Source: an uncultured Aequorivita sp. (GTDB lineage Bacteria; Bacteroidota; Bacteroidia; Flavobacteriales; Flavobacteriaceae). Taken from it: a stretch of 57,761 nt of DNA. The stretch lies in NCBI GenBank assembly GCA_937125455.1, contig CAKZLK010000039.1, positions 1 through 57,761 on the forward strand. The letters are read 5' to 3'. Made by a program: the position numbers and the translations under genes. Of the stretch, positions 42,785 through 51,517 are shown one piece after another. The notes under the pieces are model-generated. The model saw only the letters and a list, made by a program, of their open reading frames with translations. It had not been told where the DNA came from and made no database searches. How positions within the stretch are numbered: position 1 is the first letter of the stretch; each line of letters starts with the position of its first letter.

Positions 42785-44902
42785 CTAAGAAATATAATTC
42801 CAAATATTACGATACTTAACAAGCTGTGCATAGGTTTTTTTTATAGCGCTGTTTTCTTCGGAAGAAAGATTAGGATCAGCTTTTAGGGTCTGCACGGCAT
42901 AGCTTCGGGCAATCTTCAATATTTCAGAGTCCTTTATTATATCTGCAATGCGAAGGTTGAGCACCCCGCTTTGTTGGGTACCCATCATATCGCCCGGACC
43001 TCTCAGTTTTAGGTCCACTTCGGCAATTTCAAAACCGTCGCTGGTTTTAACCATAGTTTCCAATCGGGTTTTGGCGTCTGCGGAAAGTTTATGGCTGGTC
43101 ATTAGTATGCAATAACTTTGTTCGGCACCACGGCCAACCCTTCCGCGTAACTGGTGCAACTGCGATAAGCCGAAGCGTTCCGCACTTTCAATAATCATCA
43201 CACTAGCGTTTGGAACATTTACGCCCACTTCAATAACCGTAGTTGCGACCATAATTTGTGTTTCACCTTTAATGAAACGGTTCATTTCATACTCTTTATC
43301 TGCAGGTTTCATTTGTCCGTGAACAATAGAAACTTGATAATTTGGGCCCGAACCATTCGGGGGGAATTCACGCACAATACTCTCGTATCCGTCCATCAAA
43401 TCTTTGTAGTCCATCGTCTCACTTTCCTGTATCAAAGGGTACACAATATACACCTGTCTGCCCTTGGAAATTTCGTCTTTTATAAAGCGAAAAACTTTCA
43501 ATCTATTTGCGTCAAAACGATGCACGGTTTTGATGTCTTTTCTGCCCGGTGGAAGTTCGTCAATTACGCTAATATCGAGATCGCCATAAATGCTCATGGC
43601 GAGGGTGCGGGGGATGGGGGTAGCGGTCATTACAAGTATGTGTGGAGGGTACTCGTTTTTGTGCCATAATTTGCTGCGTTGTTCCACTCCAAAACGGTGT
43701 TGTTCATCCACAATTGCAAGCCCCAGGTTTTTAAATTTCACCTTATCTTCGAGCAGCGCATGGGTGCCAATTAGGATATCCAATTCACCACTTTCCAGTT
43801 TTTCATGGATTTCCCTACGCTTTGAAGTTTTAGTTGAACCTGTTAATAATTCAATGCTGGTATTCAGTTTATTACATAATTCAACCAAGCCATTATAGTG
43901 CTGTACTGACAAAATTTCAGTCGGAGCCATTAAACAGGCTTGAAAACCATTGTCAAGTGCTATTAACATTGACATTAGTGCCACTATGGTCTTCCCAGAA
44001 CCCACATCGCCTTGCAAAAGACGGTTCATTTGTGCATTGCTTCCCAAATCGTTGCGAATTTCTTTAATCACGCGCTTCTGTGCCTCGGTCAATTCGAAGG
44101 GTAAGTGTTCCGAAAAAAAGGTGTTAAAATTATGTCCAATTTTATCAAAAGTATACCCCTTAATTTTCGATTTATGGATGAGATTTTTTCGAATTAATTG
44201 AAGTTGAATGTAGAACAATTCTTCAAACTTTAATCGGTATTGTGCACGTGCTAAATGGGCTTGACTTTTCGGAAAATGTATGTTGAAAAGCGCCTCCTCT
44301 TTTGATACCAATTTTAGCTGTTCCAAAAGTGTTTTTGAGAGGGTTTCGGCGAAGGCATTTTTACTCTCCAAAAACAGCTGTTGCATCAGTCCATTTATCA
44401 CCCGATTTGTGATGCCGCTGTTCCCCAATTTTTCTGTGGAAGGATACACAGGCTGCATGGCAGAACGGATACTTTTTTCGTGCGCATCGAGTAATTCCAT
44501 TTCAGGATGTGGCATGGAAAAACTGTTGTTGAAGTAATTCGTTTTTCCGAAGATTACATAGGGAACATTCAGTTTTAAATTTTCCCGAATCCATTTTTGA
44601 CCGCGAAACCAAACCAATTCAATTGTTCCAGTTTCGTCAATAAAAGTTGCAACCAGCCGTTTTCCCCGTTTTTGTTCTACAGTTTTTATATGTGTGATTT
44701 TCCCAATAATCTGAACTTCCGCATTGGTTTGCTGCAATTGCGCAATTTTATAATACTGTGTGCGGTCCAGATATCTATTAGGAAAAAGATTCAACAAATC
44801 CTGAAATGTATGAATACCGAGCTCTTTTTTCAGCAAATCTGCCCTGTTTGGACCGACGCCTTTAAGATAATCTATTGGAGTTTGAAGAAAATTGGCATTC
44901 AT
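42785..44902 (-). CDS. recG: ATP-dependent DNA helicase RecG
   Basis: RecG remodels stalled forks and Holliday junctions. The 705-residue protein has an N-terminal wedge/OB domain (PIDYLKGVGPNRADLL, then IIGKITHIKTVEQKRGKR). Helicase motifs follow: LLQGDVGSGKTIVAL (Walker A), IVDEQHRFGVEQR (DEQH box), TATPIPRTLAMSIYGDL and QLRGRVGRGAEQS. These are diagnostic of RecG rather than Mfd or PriA. It is divergent from the M1 aminopeptidase gene. A perfect hairpin lies between them. Confidence 0.96.
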   Translation of the reverse strand: MNANFLQTPIDYLKGVGPNRADLLKKELGIHTFQDLLNLFPNRYLDRTQYYKIAQLQQTNAEVQIIGKITHIKTVEQKRGKRLVATFIDETGTIELVWFRGQKWIRENLKLNVPYVIFGKTNYFNNSFSMPHPEMELLDAHEKSIRSAMQPVYPSTEKLGNSGITNRVINGLMQQLFLESKNAFAETLSKTLLEQLKLVSKEEALFNIHFPKSQAHLARAQYRLKFEELFYIQLQLIRKNLIHKSKIKGYTFDKIGHNFNTFFSEHLPFELTEAQKRVIKEIRNDLGSNAQMNRLLQGDVGSGKTIVALMSMLIALDNGFQACLMAPTEILSVQHYNGLVELCNKLNTSIELLTGSTKTSKRREIHEKLESGELDILIGTHALLEDKVKFKNLGLAIVDEQHRFGVEQRSKLWHKNEYPPHILVMTATPIPRTLAMSIYGDLDISVIDELPPGRKDIKTVHRFDANRLKVFRFIKDEISKGRQVYIVYPLIQESETMDYKDLMDGYESIVREFPPNGSGPNYQVSIVHGQMKPADKEYEMNRFIKGETQIMVATTVIEVGVNVPNASVMIIESAERFGLSQLHQLRGRVGRGAEQSYCILMTSHKLSADAKTRLETMVKTSDGFEIAEVDLKLRGPGDMMGTQQSGVLNLRIADIIKDSEILKIARSYAVQTLKADPNLSSEENSAIKKTYAQLVKYRNIWNYIS

Positions 44903-44918
44903 AAAACGAAAATACTTA

Positions 44919-44938
44919 ATTCCTGCGTAGGCAGGAAT
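44919..44938. repeat. ATTCCTGC-gtag-GCAGGAAT palindrome in the recG/aminopeptidase gap
   Basis: A perfect 8-base inverted repeat with a four-base loop lies between the divergent recG and M1 aminopeptidase genes. The wording (TTCCTGCCTACGCAGGAAT on the minus strand, 19 bases) resembles a dispersed palindrome of flavobacterial genomes, though copy number here cannot be counted. Confidence 0.6.
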
Positions 44939-44994
44939 CTCATTGGTTGAAAATTTGTAATTTGCTTTCGCTAATTAAATTGTCCTTCACTAAA

Positions 44995-47046
44995 ATGAAC
45001 AAGTTTCTTTTTATATTTCTTTTTACAGGTTTTACGGTATTTGCACAGCAAACGAATGTTGTAGATTTTTTGAAGATCAATGCGACGGTAAGCCCTAGTT
45101 CTGCTGAAAAGAGTATTAAAGGAACTGTAAAATGTTCTTTTAAAGTACTTCAGAGAACTGATTCTATTTATTTAGATGCTAAAAATATGAAGGTTGTTAG
45201 TTTTGCTTTGGAGGGTATTGTTGTAAAAGCTGAAAACGACAAAATTTGGCTTTTGGATAATTTCGAAGCCGGAAAAACATATACTGCATTTTTCACGTAT
45301 GAAGCATATCCAAAACAAACGCTATATTTCTTTGGAAACGAAACCTGGACGCAAGGTCAAGGTAAATATACATCGCACTGGTTGCCCAGTATCGATGACG
45401 TAAATGACAAAGTTGAATTTGATTTGACTGTAATTTCACCAGAAAACAAAACTGTAATAGCGAATGGAAAGCTCCTGAAATCTGAGGAACGGGATGGGCA
45501 AAAATATTCATACTTTGATATGAAAGAACCGATGCCCAGCTATTTAGTAGCTTTCGCCGTGGGTGATTTTGACAATAAAGAACTTTTCTCAAATTCCGGA
45601 ACTCCTATTGAATTGTATTATAAACCTTCAGATTCACTAAAAGTAGAACCCACATACCGTTACAGCAAACAGATTTTTGACTTTTTGGAAACAGAGATTG
45701 GATATCCATATTCCTGGCAAAACTACAAGCAAGTTCCCGTTCGGGATTTTCTGTATGCCGGAATGGAAAACACAACCGCTACTTTTTTTTCTGAAGCGTT
45801 TATGGTTGACACTATAGGATTTAACGACAGAAATTATGTAAACGTAAACGCCCACGAGTTAGCCCATCAATGGTTTGGTGATATGGTTACAGAAAAAGCA
45901 AGCGAGGATCATTGGCTCCAGGAAGGTTTCGCAACTTATTATGCTTTGCTTGCAGAAAGAGATATTTTTGGCGAAGATTATTATTACTGGCAATTGTACC
46001 AAACCGCTGAGCAATTAAAGGCTGCAAGTGATGAAGGTAAAGGTGAATCACTTTTGAATCCAAAAGCAAGTTCGCTTACGTTTTATCAAAAAGGCGCTTG
46101 GGCATTACATATTTTACGGGAAAAAGTAGGGGATGAAGCTTTTAAAACAGCAATCAAAAATTATTTGGAAAAATATAAATTCAGAAATGTATCCACTGCA
46201 GATTTTTTGAACGAAGTAAAAGCAGTTTCACAAATTGATATTTCAGATTTTGAGAAGGATTGGTTGCAACAAAGTGCTTTTCAAAGTGAAGAAGCCTATC
46301 AATCCCTTTTAAAGTCTTCGTTTATAAAAAAGTATTTTGAAGTATCCGCGCTTCGGGCAACGCCTTTGGCGGATAAAAAAATGCAATTGAAGACCGCGCT
46401 TACTTTCCCCAATGATTTTATAGGGCAGGAAGCGGTGTATCAATTGGTTGATGAACCAATTTCTGAAACACTCCCACTTTACAAAAATGCGCTAGAAAGC
46501 GGTAACCTTTATGTTAGGCAGGCGGTAGCGCTTTCATTGCAAACCATTCCAAAAGAACTTCAAAAGGAATATGAAAGTCTTTTAGATGACGATTCCTACG
46601 TTACATTGGAGACCGCACTCTATCAATTATGGATGCAATTTCCAGAAAATCGAACGAAATATTTAAACCAAACAAAAGGTATTGAAGGTTTTCAGAATAA
46701 AAACATCAGGCAAATTTGGTTAACTTTAGCATTGATTACAGAGGGTTATGAAAATGCTGAAAAGGAAAATTATTTAAAAGAACTTAAAAATTACACTTCC
46801 ACAGCATATAGTTTTGAAATCCGTGAAAAGGCTTTTGAGTATGTAAACGAACTTCAGCTGTGGGATTTGGAAACACTCAAAAATTTAGCTGAAGCCTGTG
46901 TGCACCCGACATGGCGTTTTTCAAAACCTTCGAAAGAAATGTTGAATAATCTAATTCAAGACAAAAAATACTGCGAGCAGATACAGGTTTTGGGAAGACA
47001 GGTTTCTGATAAAGCTGCCAATTATATAAATTCAATCATAAAATAA
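44995..47046 (+). CDS. M1 family metallo-aminopeptidase, secreted
   Basis: The protein (683 residues from ATG 44995; the frame opens at 44947) has a signal peptide ending in VFAQ. It has the M1 exopeptidase motif AGMEN (255-259) and the zinc site HELAH (287-291) with the third ligand Glu310 in LQEGFATYYALL. An N-terminal saddle domain precedes it, and a helical C-terminal domain follows. It trims N-terminal residues from peptides in the periplasm or outside the cell. It shares its final base with the following patatin gene (TAATG), so the two are coupled. Confidence 0.93.
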   Translation: MNKFLFIFLFTGFTVFAQQTNVVDFLKINATVSPSSAEKSIKGTVKCSFKVLQRTDSIYLDAKNMKVVSFALEGIVVKAENDKIWLLDNFEAGKTYTAFFTYEAYPKQTLYFFGNETWTQGQGKYTSHWLPSIDDVNDKVEFDLTVISPENKTVIANGKLLKSEERDGQKYSYFDMKEPMPSYLVAFAVGDFDNKELFSNSGTPIELYYKPSDSLKVEPTYRYSKQIFDFLETEIGYPYSWQNYKQVPVRDFLYAGMENTTATFFSEAFMVDTIGFNDRNYVNVNAHELAHQWFGDMVTEKASEDHWLQEGFATYYALLAERDIFGEDYYYWQLYQTAEQLKAASDEGKGESLLNPKASSLTFYQKGAWALHILREKVGDEAFKTAIKNYLEKYKFRNVSTADFLNEVKAVSQIDISDFEKDWLQQSAFQSEEAYQSLLKSSFIKKYFEVSALRATPLADKKMQLKTALTFPNDFIGQEAVYQLVDEPISETLPLYKNALESGNLYVRQAVALSLQTIPKELQKEYESLLDDDSYVTLETALYQLWMQFPENRTKYLNQTKGIEGFQNKNIRQIWLTLALITEGYENAEKENYLKELKNYTSTAYSFEIREKAFEYVNELQLWDLETLKNLAEACVHPTWRFSKPSKEMLNNLIQDKKYCEQIQVLGRQVSDKAANYINSIIK

Positions 47047-47960
47047 TGAGAGCGTTAGTTATTTCTGGAGGAGGGAGTAAAGGTGCATTTGCAGGTGGCG
47101 TAGCTCAGTATTTAATTAAAGAACTTCATCATAATTACGATCTTTTTGTAGGTACTTCCACGGGTAGTTTGTTAATCTCACATTTAGCGCTGGACAAGAT
47201 TGAAAAAATTAAACAGATATATACTTCTGTTAACCAAGATAGTATTTTCAATAGTTGCCCATTTATTATTAAGAAAGATAAGTTTGGTGGAAAACAAATC
47301 GCGATTGATCATATTACCGTTTTAAAAAATTTTTTAAAAGGAAAAAAAACCTTTGGCGAAAGTTTAAACCTTCGAAAGCTTATTGAAAAAGCACTTACCG
47401 AAATTGAATTCAACAATTTGAAATCTTCAGAAAAAGAAGTTGTTGTAACGGTTTCGAACCTTTCATTGAATCAAGTGGAATACAAATCAATCAATGATTT
47501 TGAGTATCGGGATTTTCTAGACTGGATTTGGATTTCGTCAAATTATACTCCATTTATGAGCTTAGTAAAAAAGGATGGGTGTGAATATGCCGATGGTGGT
47601 TTTGGCAGCATGGTTCCCATTGAAGAAGCTATAAATCGCGGAGCCACATCCGTTGATGTGGTTATCTTGGAAACAGAAGTAACATATTATAATCGGCTAC
47701 CCTCAAAAAATGTTTTCTCATTGCTCACCAATATGCATAGTTATATGGCGGACCGAATTGAAAAACAGAATATCCGTATCGGAAAATTTGTAGCAACTAA
47801 TAAAGATGTTATTATTAATCTTTATTATACACCGACGGTGCTGACAACCAATTCGTTAATTTTTGACAAAGAATTGATGGGTAAATGGTGGGAGCGCGGT
47901 TTTGAATATGCACACCAAAAAAATAGCGAATTAAATGAAATTCGTGCCAAAGACGATTAA
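47046..47960 (+). CDS. patatin-like phospholipase
   Basis: The 304-residue enzyme starts MRALVISGGGSKGAFAGG with the oxyanion GGGSKG (8-13), the nucleophile motif GTSTG (Ser38 in G36-T-S-T-G40), and the catalytic aspartate in EYADGGFGS. The Ser-Asp dyad is complete. There is no signal peptide, so it is probably cytoplasmic or membrane-associated and may hydrolyse phospholipids or acylated substrates. It is translationally coupled to the M1 aminopeptidase. A GGGG-TAAA-CCCC hairpin with a T tract follows. Confidence 0.9.
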   Translation: MRALVISGGGSKGAFAGGVAQYLIKELHHNYDLFVGTSTGSLLISHLALDKIEKIKQIYTSVNQDSIFNSCPFIIKKDKFGGKQIAIDHITVLKNFLKGKKTFGESLNLRKLIEKALTEIEFNNLKSSEKEVVVTVSNLSLNQVEYKSINDFEYRDFLDWIWISSNYTPFMSLVKKDGCEYADGGFGSMVPIEEAINRGATSVDVVILETEVTYYNRLPSKNVFSLLTNMHSYMADRIEKQNIRIGKFVATNKDVIINLYYTPTVLTTNSLIFDKELMGKWWERGFEYAHQKNSELNEIRAKDD

Positions 47961-47976
47961 TTTTCTTTTTTTCATA

Positions 47977-47997
47977 GGGGTAAACCCCCCTTTTTTT
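47977..47997 (+). terminator. GGGG-TAAA-CCCC hairpin with T tract
   Basis: GGGG (47977-47980), TAAA loop and CCCC (47985-47988), then CC and seven T (47991-47997) lie 17 bases past the patatin stop codon. It could end that transcript. Because it also precedes the two-component operon, it may instead be a regulatory site. Confidence 0.45.
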
Positions 47998-48152
47998 AAT
48001 TATTTTTTCCTGTGTTTTTTAATAAAAAAACTAATAAACATCTGCTTTTCAGTAACTTTCGTATGTTCTTGTTTTTATAATTTAATAAGCCTTGTTTTTA
48101 AGTTTGTGCTTTTGTAATTACATTTATACCACAACTCTAAAGACCAATTATT

Positions 48153-48839
48153 ATGATAGTAAAAATGACCAACCGTTTATTATTATTGATTTTCATCAAT
48201 TTAATTTTTATTAATTGTCATGAACCTTCTACGAGCGCAGAGCCTTCGTATGAAGGACCACCAACAGAAAATATAATATCAACGGAGCGTGCGAGAGAAA
48301 TGTATGATGCTTATTCACAAAGACGTGTTCCTTTGATACAAAAATATGAAGACAGCATTGCTTCGGATTCATCAAACTTTACACCTACTCGTTATGTTGA
48401 ATATGATTTAAAAACCATAAAACAATACATTGCCTATATAGAGCACGAAGCAATGCAAGCTAATGTAGATATAAATACTTTGCGTTTCTACCTTTCCAAT
48501 TATCCAAATAGTGATAAATTCAACAATGGAGATGCTGTGAAATACCCCAAAAGAAATAGCTTCTTCGTAGTTCCAACCATGGAGCACGAAGGTAAAAATG
48601 TGGGCTTTTCAATTGAGCAAATAGATGGAAAATATACAGCCGTGCCAATAAATAGAAGTAATGCGGTGAAAGAGGATCAGCAAGACAAAACACAAAGTGA
48701 ATCAAGTGGTGATTTAAACGAAGCTGGTTTTTTTGCATCAAACAATACAGCGGTTCAAGGAGATGAAAACAGCCTGATTTTAAATGATGGAACAATGGTT
48801 CCACCACCAGGTTCAGATGATTTTGGAGATAACAATTAA
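48153..48839 (+). CDS. hypothetical lipoprotein
   Basis: The 228-residue protein has a hydrophobic leader and lipobox-like LIFINC (Cys22, with Asn at -1, which is tolerated in Bacteroidota). The mature part is hydrophilic, with helical stretches (PTRYVEYDLKTIKQYIAYIEHE), then SFFVVPTMEHEGKNVGFSIEQ. It ends in a disordered acidic tail. No domain is recognised. It is followed within 15 bases by the 7TM, kinase and regulator genes on the same strand, so it may be a cargo or signal-input protein of that system. A start at 48165 (second Met) is also possible. Confidence 0.7.
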   Translation: MIVKMTNRLLLLIFINLIFINCHEPSTSAEPSYEGPPTENIISTERAREMYDAYSQRRVPLIQKYEDSIASDSSNFTPTRYVEYDLKTIKQYIAYIEHEAMQANVDINTLRFYLSNYPNSDKFNNGDAVKYPKRNSFFVVPTMEHEGKNVGFSIEQIDGKYTAVPINRSNAVKEDQQDKTQSESSGDLNEAGFFASNNTAVQGDENSLILNDGTMVPPPGSDDFGDNN

Positions 48840-48854
48840 GAACACTCGGATTTT

Positions 48855-49508
48855 TTGGAAACAATATTGAAAGATCTTGAGAATATATTTTTGGCCCTTT
48901 ATGTCATTGTTTTTATTATTTCCATACTTAAGTTTCCACTTTATAAAAACACACCGTTAAAGTTTCTGCCACTGATATTTTTTTTTACGATTTTGGCAGA
49001 ATATTTAGGGAAATATCTAACACATTTAGGGAAAATTCATTTAAATATCTTTGTTCACAATATCTATTATTTAGTCCATTTTTCATTTTTCTTTTACGTT
49101 TTTATGAAAGTGATTGATAATATTAGATTTAAAAAATACATTGGAATATGCCTTGGTGTTTTTCTTCTATTTTTTTTTAATGATACTGTGTTTACAGGTA
49201 TTTTTGAAAATTCTTTTACTAAAACCTATATAGCTGGAGCTGGAATTTTGGTTGTTTGCATTATTCTCTACTACGTAAATATTCTACAATCATCCCAGGT
49301 GCTTGTTATAAAAAACGATTTATTGTTTTGGGTAAGTGTGGGCCTATTTTTATTTTATATTGGCTATATCCCCATTAAAATCATTAGAACATGGTTTTAC
49401 AAGCCAGATAGCTTCTTTGAGATTTTACTTATAATACAGTTCTCGCTCATAATCATTATGTGTCTGTTTTTTTTGACAGGATTTCTATGGATGAAAAAGA
49501 AATCATAA
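48855..49508 (+). CDS. seven-span membrane protein, putative sensor partner of the kinase
   Basis: This 217-residue protein is almost entirely hydrophobic, with about seven membrane segments (roughly residues 9-27, 36-53, 64-86, 94-110, 124-143, 153-174 and 188-212). The only plausible start is a TTG at 48855 (METILKDLENIFLALYV); no ATG lies before the second half. Its last 22 bases overlap the histidine kinase gene, whose own sensor region is missing, so the two probably form one split sensor. I recognise no named family. The sensing function is inferred from context. Confidence 0.7.
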   Translation: METILKDLENIFLALYVIVFIISILKFPLYKNTPLKFLPLIFFFTILAEYLGKYLTHLGKIHLNIFVHNIYYLVHFSFFFYVFMKVIDNIRFKKYIGICLGVFLLFFFNDTVFTGIFENSFTKTYIAGAGILVVCIILYYVNILQSSQVLVIKNDLLFWVSVGLFLFYIGYIPIKIIRTWFYKPDSFFEILLIIQFSLIIIMCLFFLTGFLWMKKKS

Positions 49509-50239
49509 TAATTGCGGCAATAGCCATTCCGGTAACATTAGTAATTATTGTTATCGTGCTCTTCAGTGTTTTTTCGCGTAGAAAAAATCGTTTGTTGCAG
49601 GAGCAGGAAAATGCTAAAAAAGAGTTTGACCGTGAATTGGCAGAATCACAAATTGAGATTCGTGAGGAAACTTTACGAAACATTAGTTGGGAATTGCACG
49701 ATAACATTGGGCAGTTGATGACCTTGGCGAAAATTCAAGCCCAAATTGCGAAAGACAAACCCGAAATGATGGCCGAAGTCTCAGAAACTATAGGTACGGG
49801 TATTGATGAGCTAAGGGCACTTTCAAAATTGATTAATCCCGAGTCCTTGAAAAGTCTTAGCTTGAGGGAAGCTGTAAGCTTGGAGATTGAGCGGTTCAAT
49901 AGATTAAAATTTATAGCAGCAGAATTAACCGTCAATGGAACGGAAATACCAATAGAAGTAAACACCCAAATCATTCTTTTTAGGATTTTGCAGGAATTTT
50001 TTTCAAACACCATAAAGCATTCCAAGGCATCCATTCTAAAAGTGGTAATAAGCTATTCAGATAAAGAATTGGCAATTACAGCTTTGGACAATGGAGTGGG
50101 TTTTGAAAAGGACAATGATTTTATGGGAATTGGATTGAAAAATATGAAAACACGGGCTCAACTCATCAATTCAGTTTTGACGATAGATTCAGCAAAAGGA
50201 GAAGGCACGGCATTGCACTTAAGATATAAATTTGCATGA
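49487..50239 (+). CDS. sensor histidine kinase, NarL/HisKA_3 class
   Basis: The protein (250 residues from ATG 49487; the frame opens at 49460) has one N-terminal membrane segment, a short coiled coil and the HisKA_3 box WELHDNIGQLM with phospho-acceptor His71. The ATPase N-box EFFSNTIKHSK, DNGVGF and GIGLKNMKTRAQLI follow. There is no extracellular or PAS sensor domain, so input must come from elsewhere, probably the overlapping 7TM protein. The adjacent LuxR-type regulator is the expected phosphate acceptor. Overlapping starts suggest coupled synthesis. Confidence 0.9.
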   Translation: MDEKEIIIIAAIAIPVTLVIIVIVLFSVFSRRKNRLLQEQENAKKEFDRELAESQIEIREETLRNISWELHDNIGQLMTLAKIQAQIAKDKPEMMAEVSETIGTGIDELRALSKLINPESLKSLSLREAVSLEIERFNRLKFIAAELTVNGTEIPIEVNTQIILFRILQEFFSNTIKHSKASILKVVISYSDKELAITALDNGVGFEKDNDFMGIGLKNMKTRAQLINSVLTIDSAKGEGTALHLRYKFA

Positions 50240-50277
50240 ACGCATGTCCAGAAAAATAACTTTAAAAGAAGAGTAGC

Positions 50278-50910
50278 ATGAATTATTCAGTAGTAGTAGT
50301 TGACGATCATTTTTTGCTTTCCCAAGCTATAGGAGGATTGGTTCAGGAGTTTAAAAATTTCAATGTGATGTATTTATGCAAAAATGGTCAAGAACTATTG
50401 GATAAGCTTAAGAATCCTCAAAATATTCCAGATTTGGTATTGATGGATATTAAAATGCCTATTCTCAACGGAATAGAAACCACCGAACAACTAACTAAGA
50501 AATATCCTACAATAAAAGTACTGGCCCTTTCCATAGAAGAAGATGAATACACTATTTTAAAGATGCTCCGCGCTGGTGCCAGAGGATATCTAATGAAAGA
50601 TACCAAAAAGGAAATCCTTGAAGAAGCTTTGTCGGAAGTGGTAAAAAACGGTCAATATTATACAAACACAATCTCACAGATTCTTATGGATTCCCTAGAA
50701 AACAAGGTGAATACAGAGCTTAAAGAAAAAGAGATTGAGTTTATCAAACTTGCTTGCACTGAGATGAGCTACAGGGAAATAGCGGAAACGATGTGTTGTA
50801 GCTATAAGACTGTAGAGAATTACAGAGAAGCTATTCGGAAAAAAACAGGAATAAAAAACAGAGTTGGATTAGTGCTTTTTGCCATTCAACATAACTTATT
50901 TACGACATAA
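50278..50910 (+). CDS. LuxR/NarL-type response regulator
   Basis: The 210-residue regulator has an N-terminal receiver domain with acidic pocket D9-D10, phospho-acceptor Asp57 (in LVLMDIKMP) and Lys in YLMKDT. Its C-terminal LuxR helix-turn-helix reads IKLACTEMSYREIAETMCCSYKTVENYREAIRKKTG. It follows the kinase by 38 bases and is presumably its partner. The GGGGTAAACCCC element upstream of the operon is a possible binding site, untested. It converges on the gene at 50926. Confidence 0.92.
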   Translation: MNYSVVVVDDHFLLSQAIGGLVQEFKNFNVMYLCKNGQELLDKLKNPQNIPDLVLMDIKMPILNGIETTEQLTKKYPTIKVLALSIEEDEYTILKMLRAGARGYLMKDTKKEILEEALSEVVKNGQYYTNTISQILMDSLENKVNTELKEKEIEFIKLACTEMSYREIAETMCCSYKTVENYREAIRKKTGIKNRVGLVLFAIQHNLFTT

Positions 50911-50925
50911 TTTTTTTAAAAAAAC

Positions 50926-51450
50926 TTAGAAAAGCTCGCTAACTTCTTTTTTTATGTATCCTAGGGCTTTTTGGGAAGGTGTAACTTCTTCCATAAAGTT
51001 TTGCAGTAACCACTCCCTCATTTTATCAACATTGCCGTCTTTTTCGTGCATTGCCCCTTGACGAATAACGTGAATGGTAGCATTTTTAGCAGCACTTACT
51101 ATATTCCAACATTCAGCGGTAATGTAAATTTGTTGCGTAAGGTTGTGTTCAAATTCCTGTTCAATATTTTTTATAAGCAGATTTTCATAATCATCTTTTG
51201 AATCTGAAAATGGTTTTACACGTACCAGTAATTTAGTTGGATCAATTCGCTCCAAAAAAAGCGTGATGCGCTCATAAGCTTGCAAACGAAGTGGGAGAAT
51301 TTGTTTTTGAGCTTCCTTCTGAACCAAATATCTTCTACGACCTTCTTCGTTGGCGGTATGCCCCTTAAAGAAGAAGTATGCAACAATACCTACAACAATA
51401 GCAGGCATAAGGTATGCGATATAACTAATGACTTGAGTTGTTTCTTCCAT
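50926..51450 (-). CDS. membrane-anchored conserved flavobacterial protein
   Basis: The 174-residue protein has one N-terminal membrane span (about residues 9-28), then a charged helical cytoplasmic part. Recognisable regions are RLQAYERITLFLERIDP and FEHNLTQQIYITAECWNIV. It resembles an uncharacterised Bacteroidota family (possibly DUF7935), but I am not sure of the name. It lies between the response regulator (convergent) and the GltB-like gene on the same strand, 67 bases downstream of it in map order. Function unknown. Confidence 0.68.
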   Translation of the reverse strand: MEETTQVISYIAYLMPAIVVGIVAYFFFKGHTANEEGRRRYLVQKEAQKQILPLRLQAYERITLFLERIDPTKLLVRVKPFSDSKDDYENLLIKNIEQEFEHNLTQQIYITAECWNIVSAAKNATIHVIRQGAMHEKDGNVDKMREWLLQNFMEEVTPSQKALGYIKKEVSELF

Positions 51451-51517
51451 ATTAGTTTTTAATTGTAAACAAACTTAAGATGTTTTTAGATAAGGAAAAA
51501 GATAATTTTTTTCAAAA

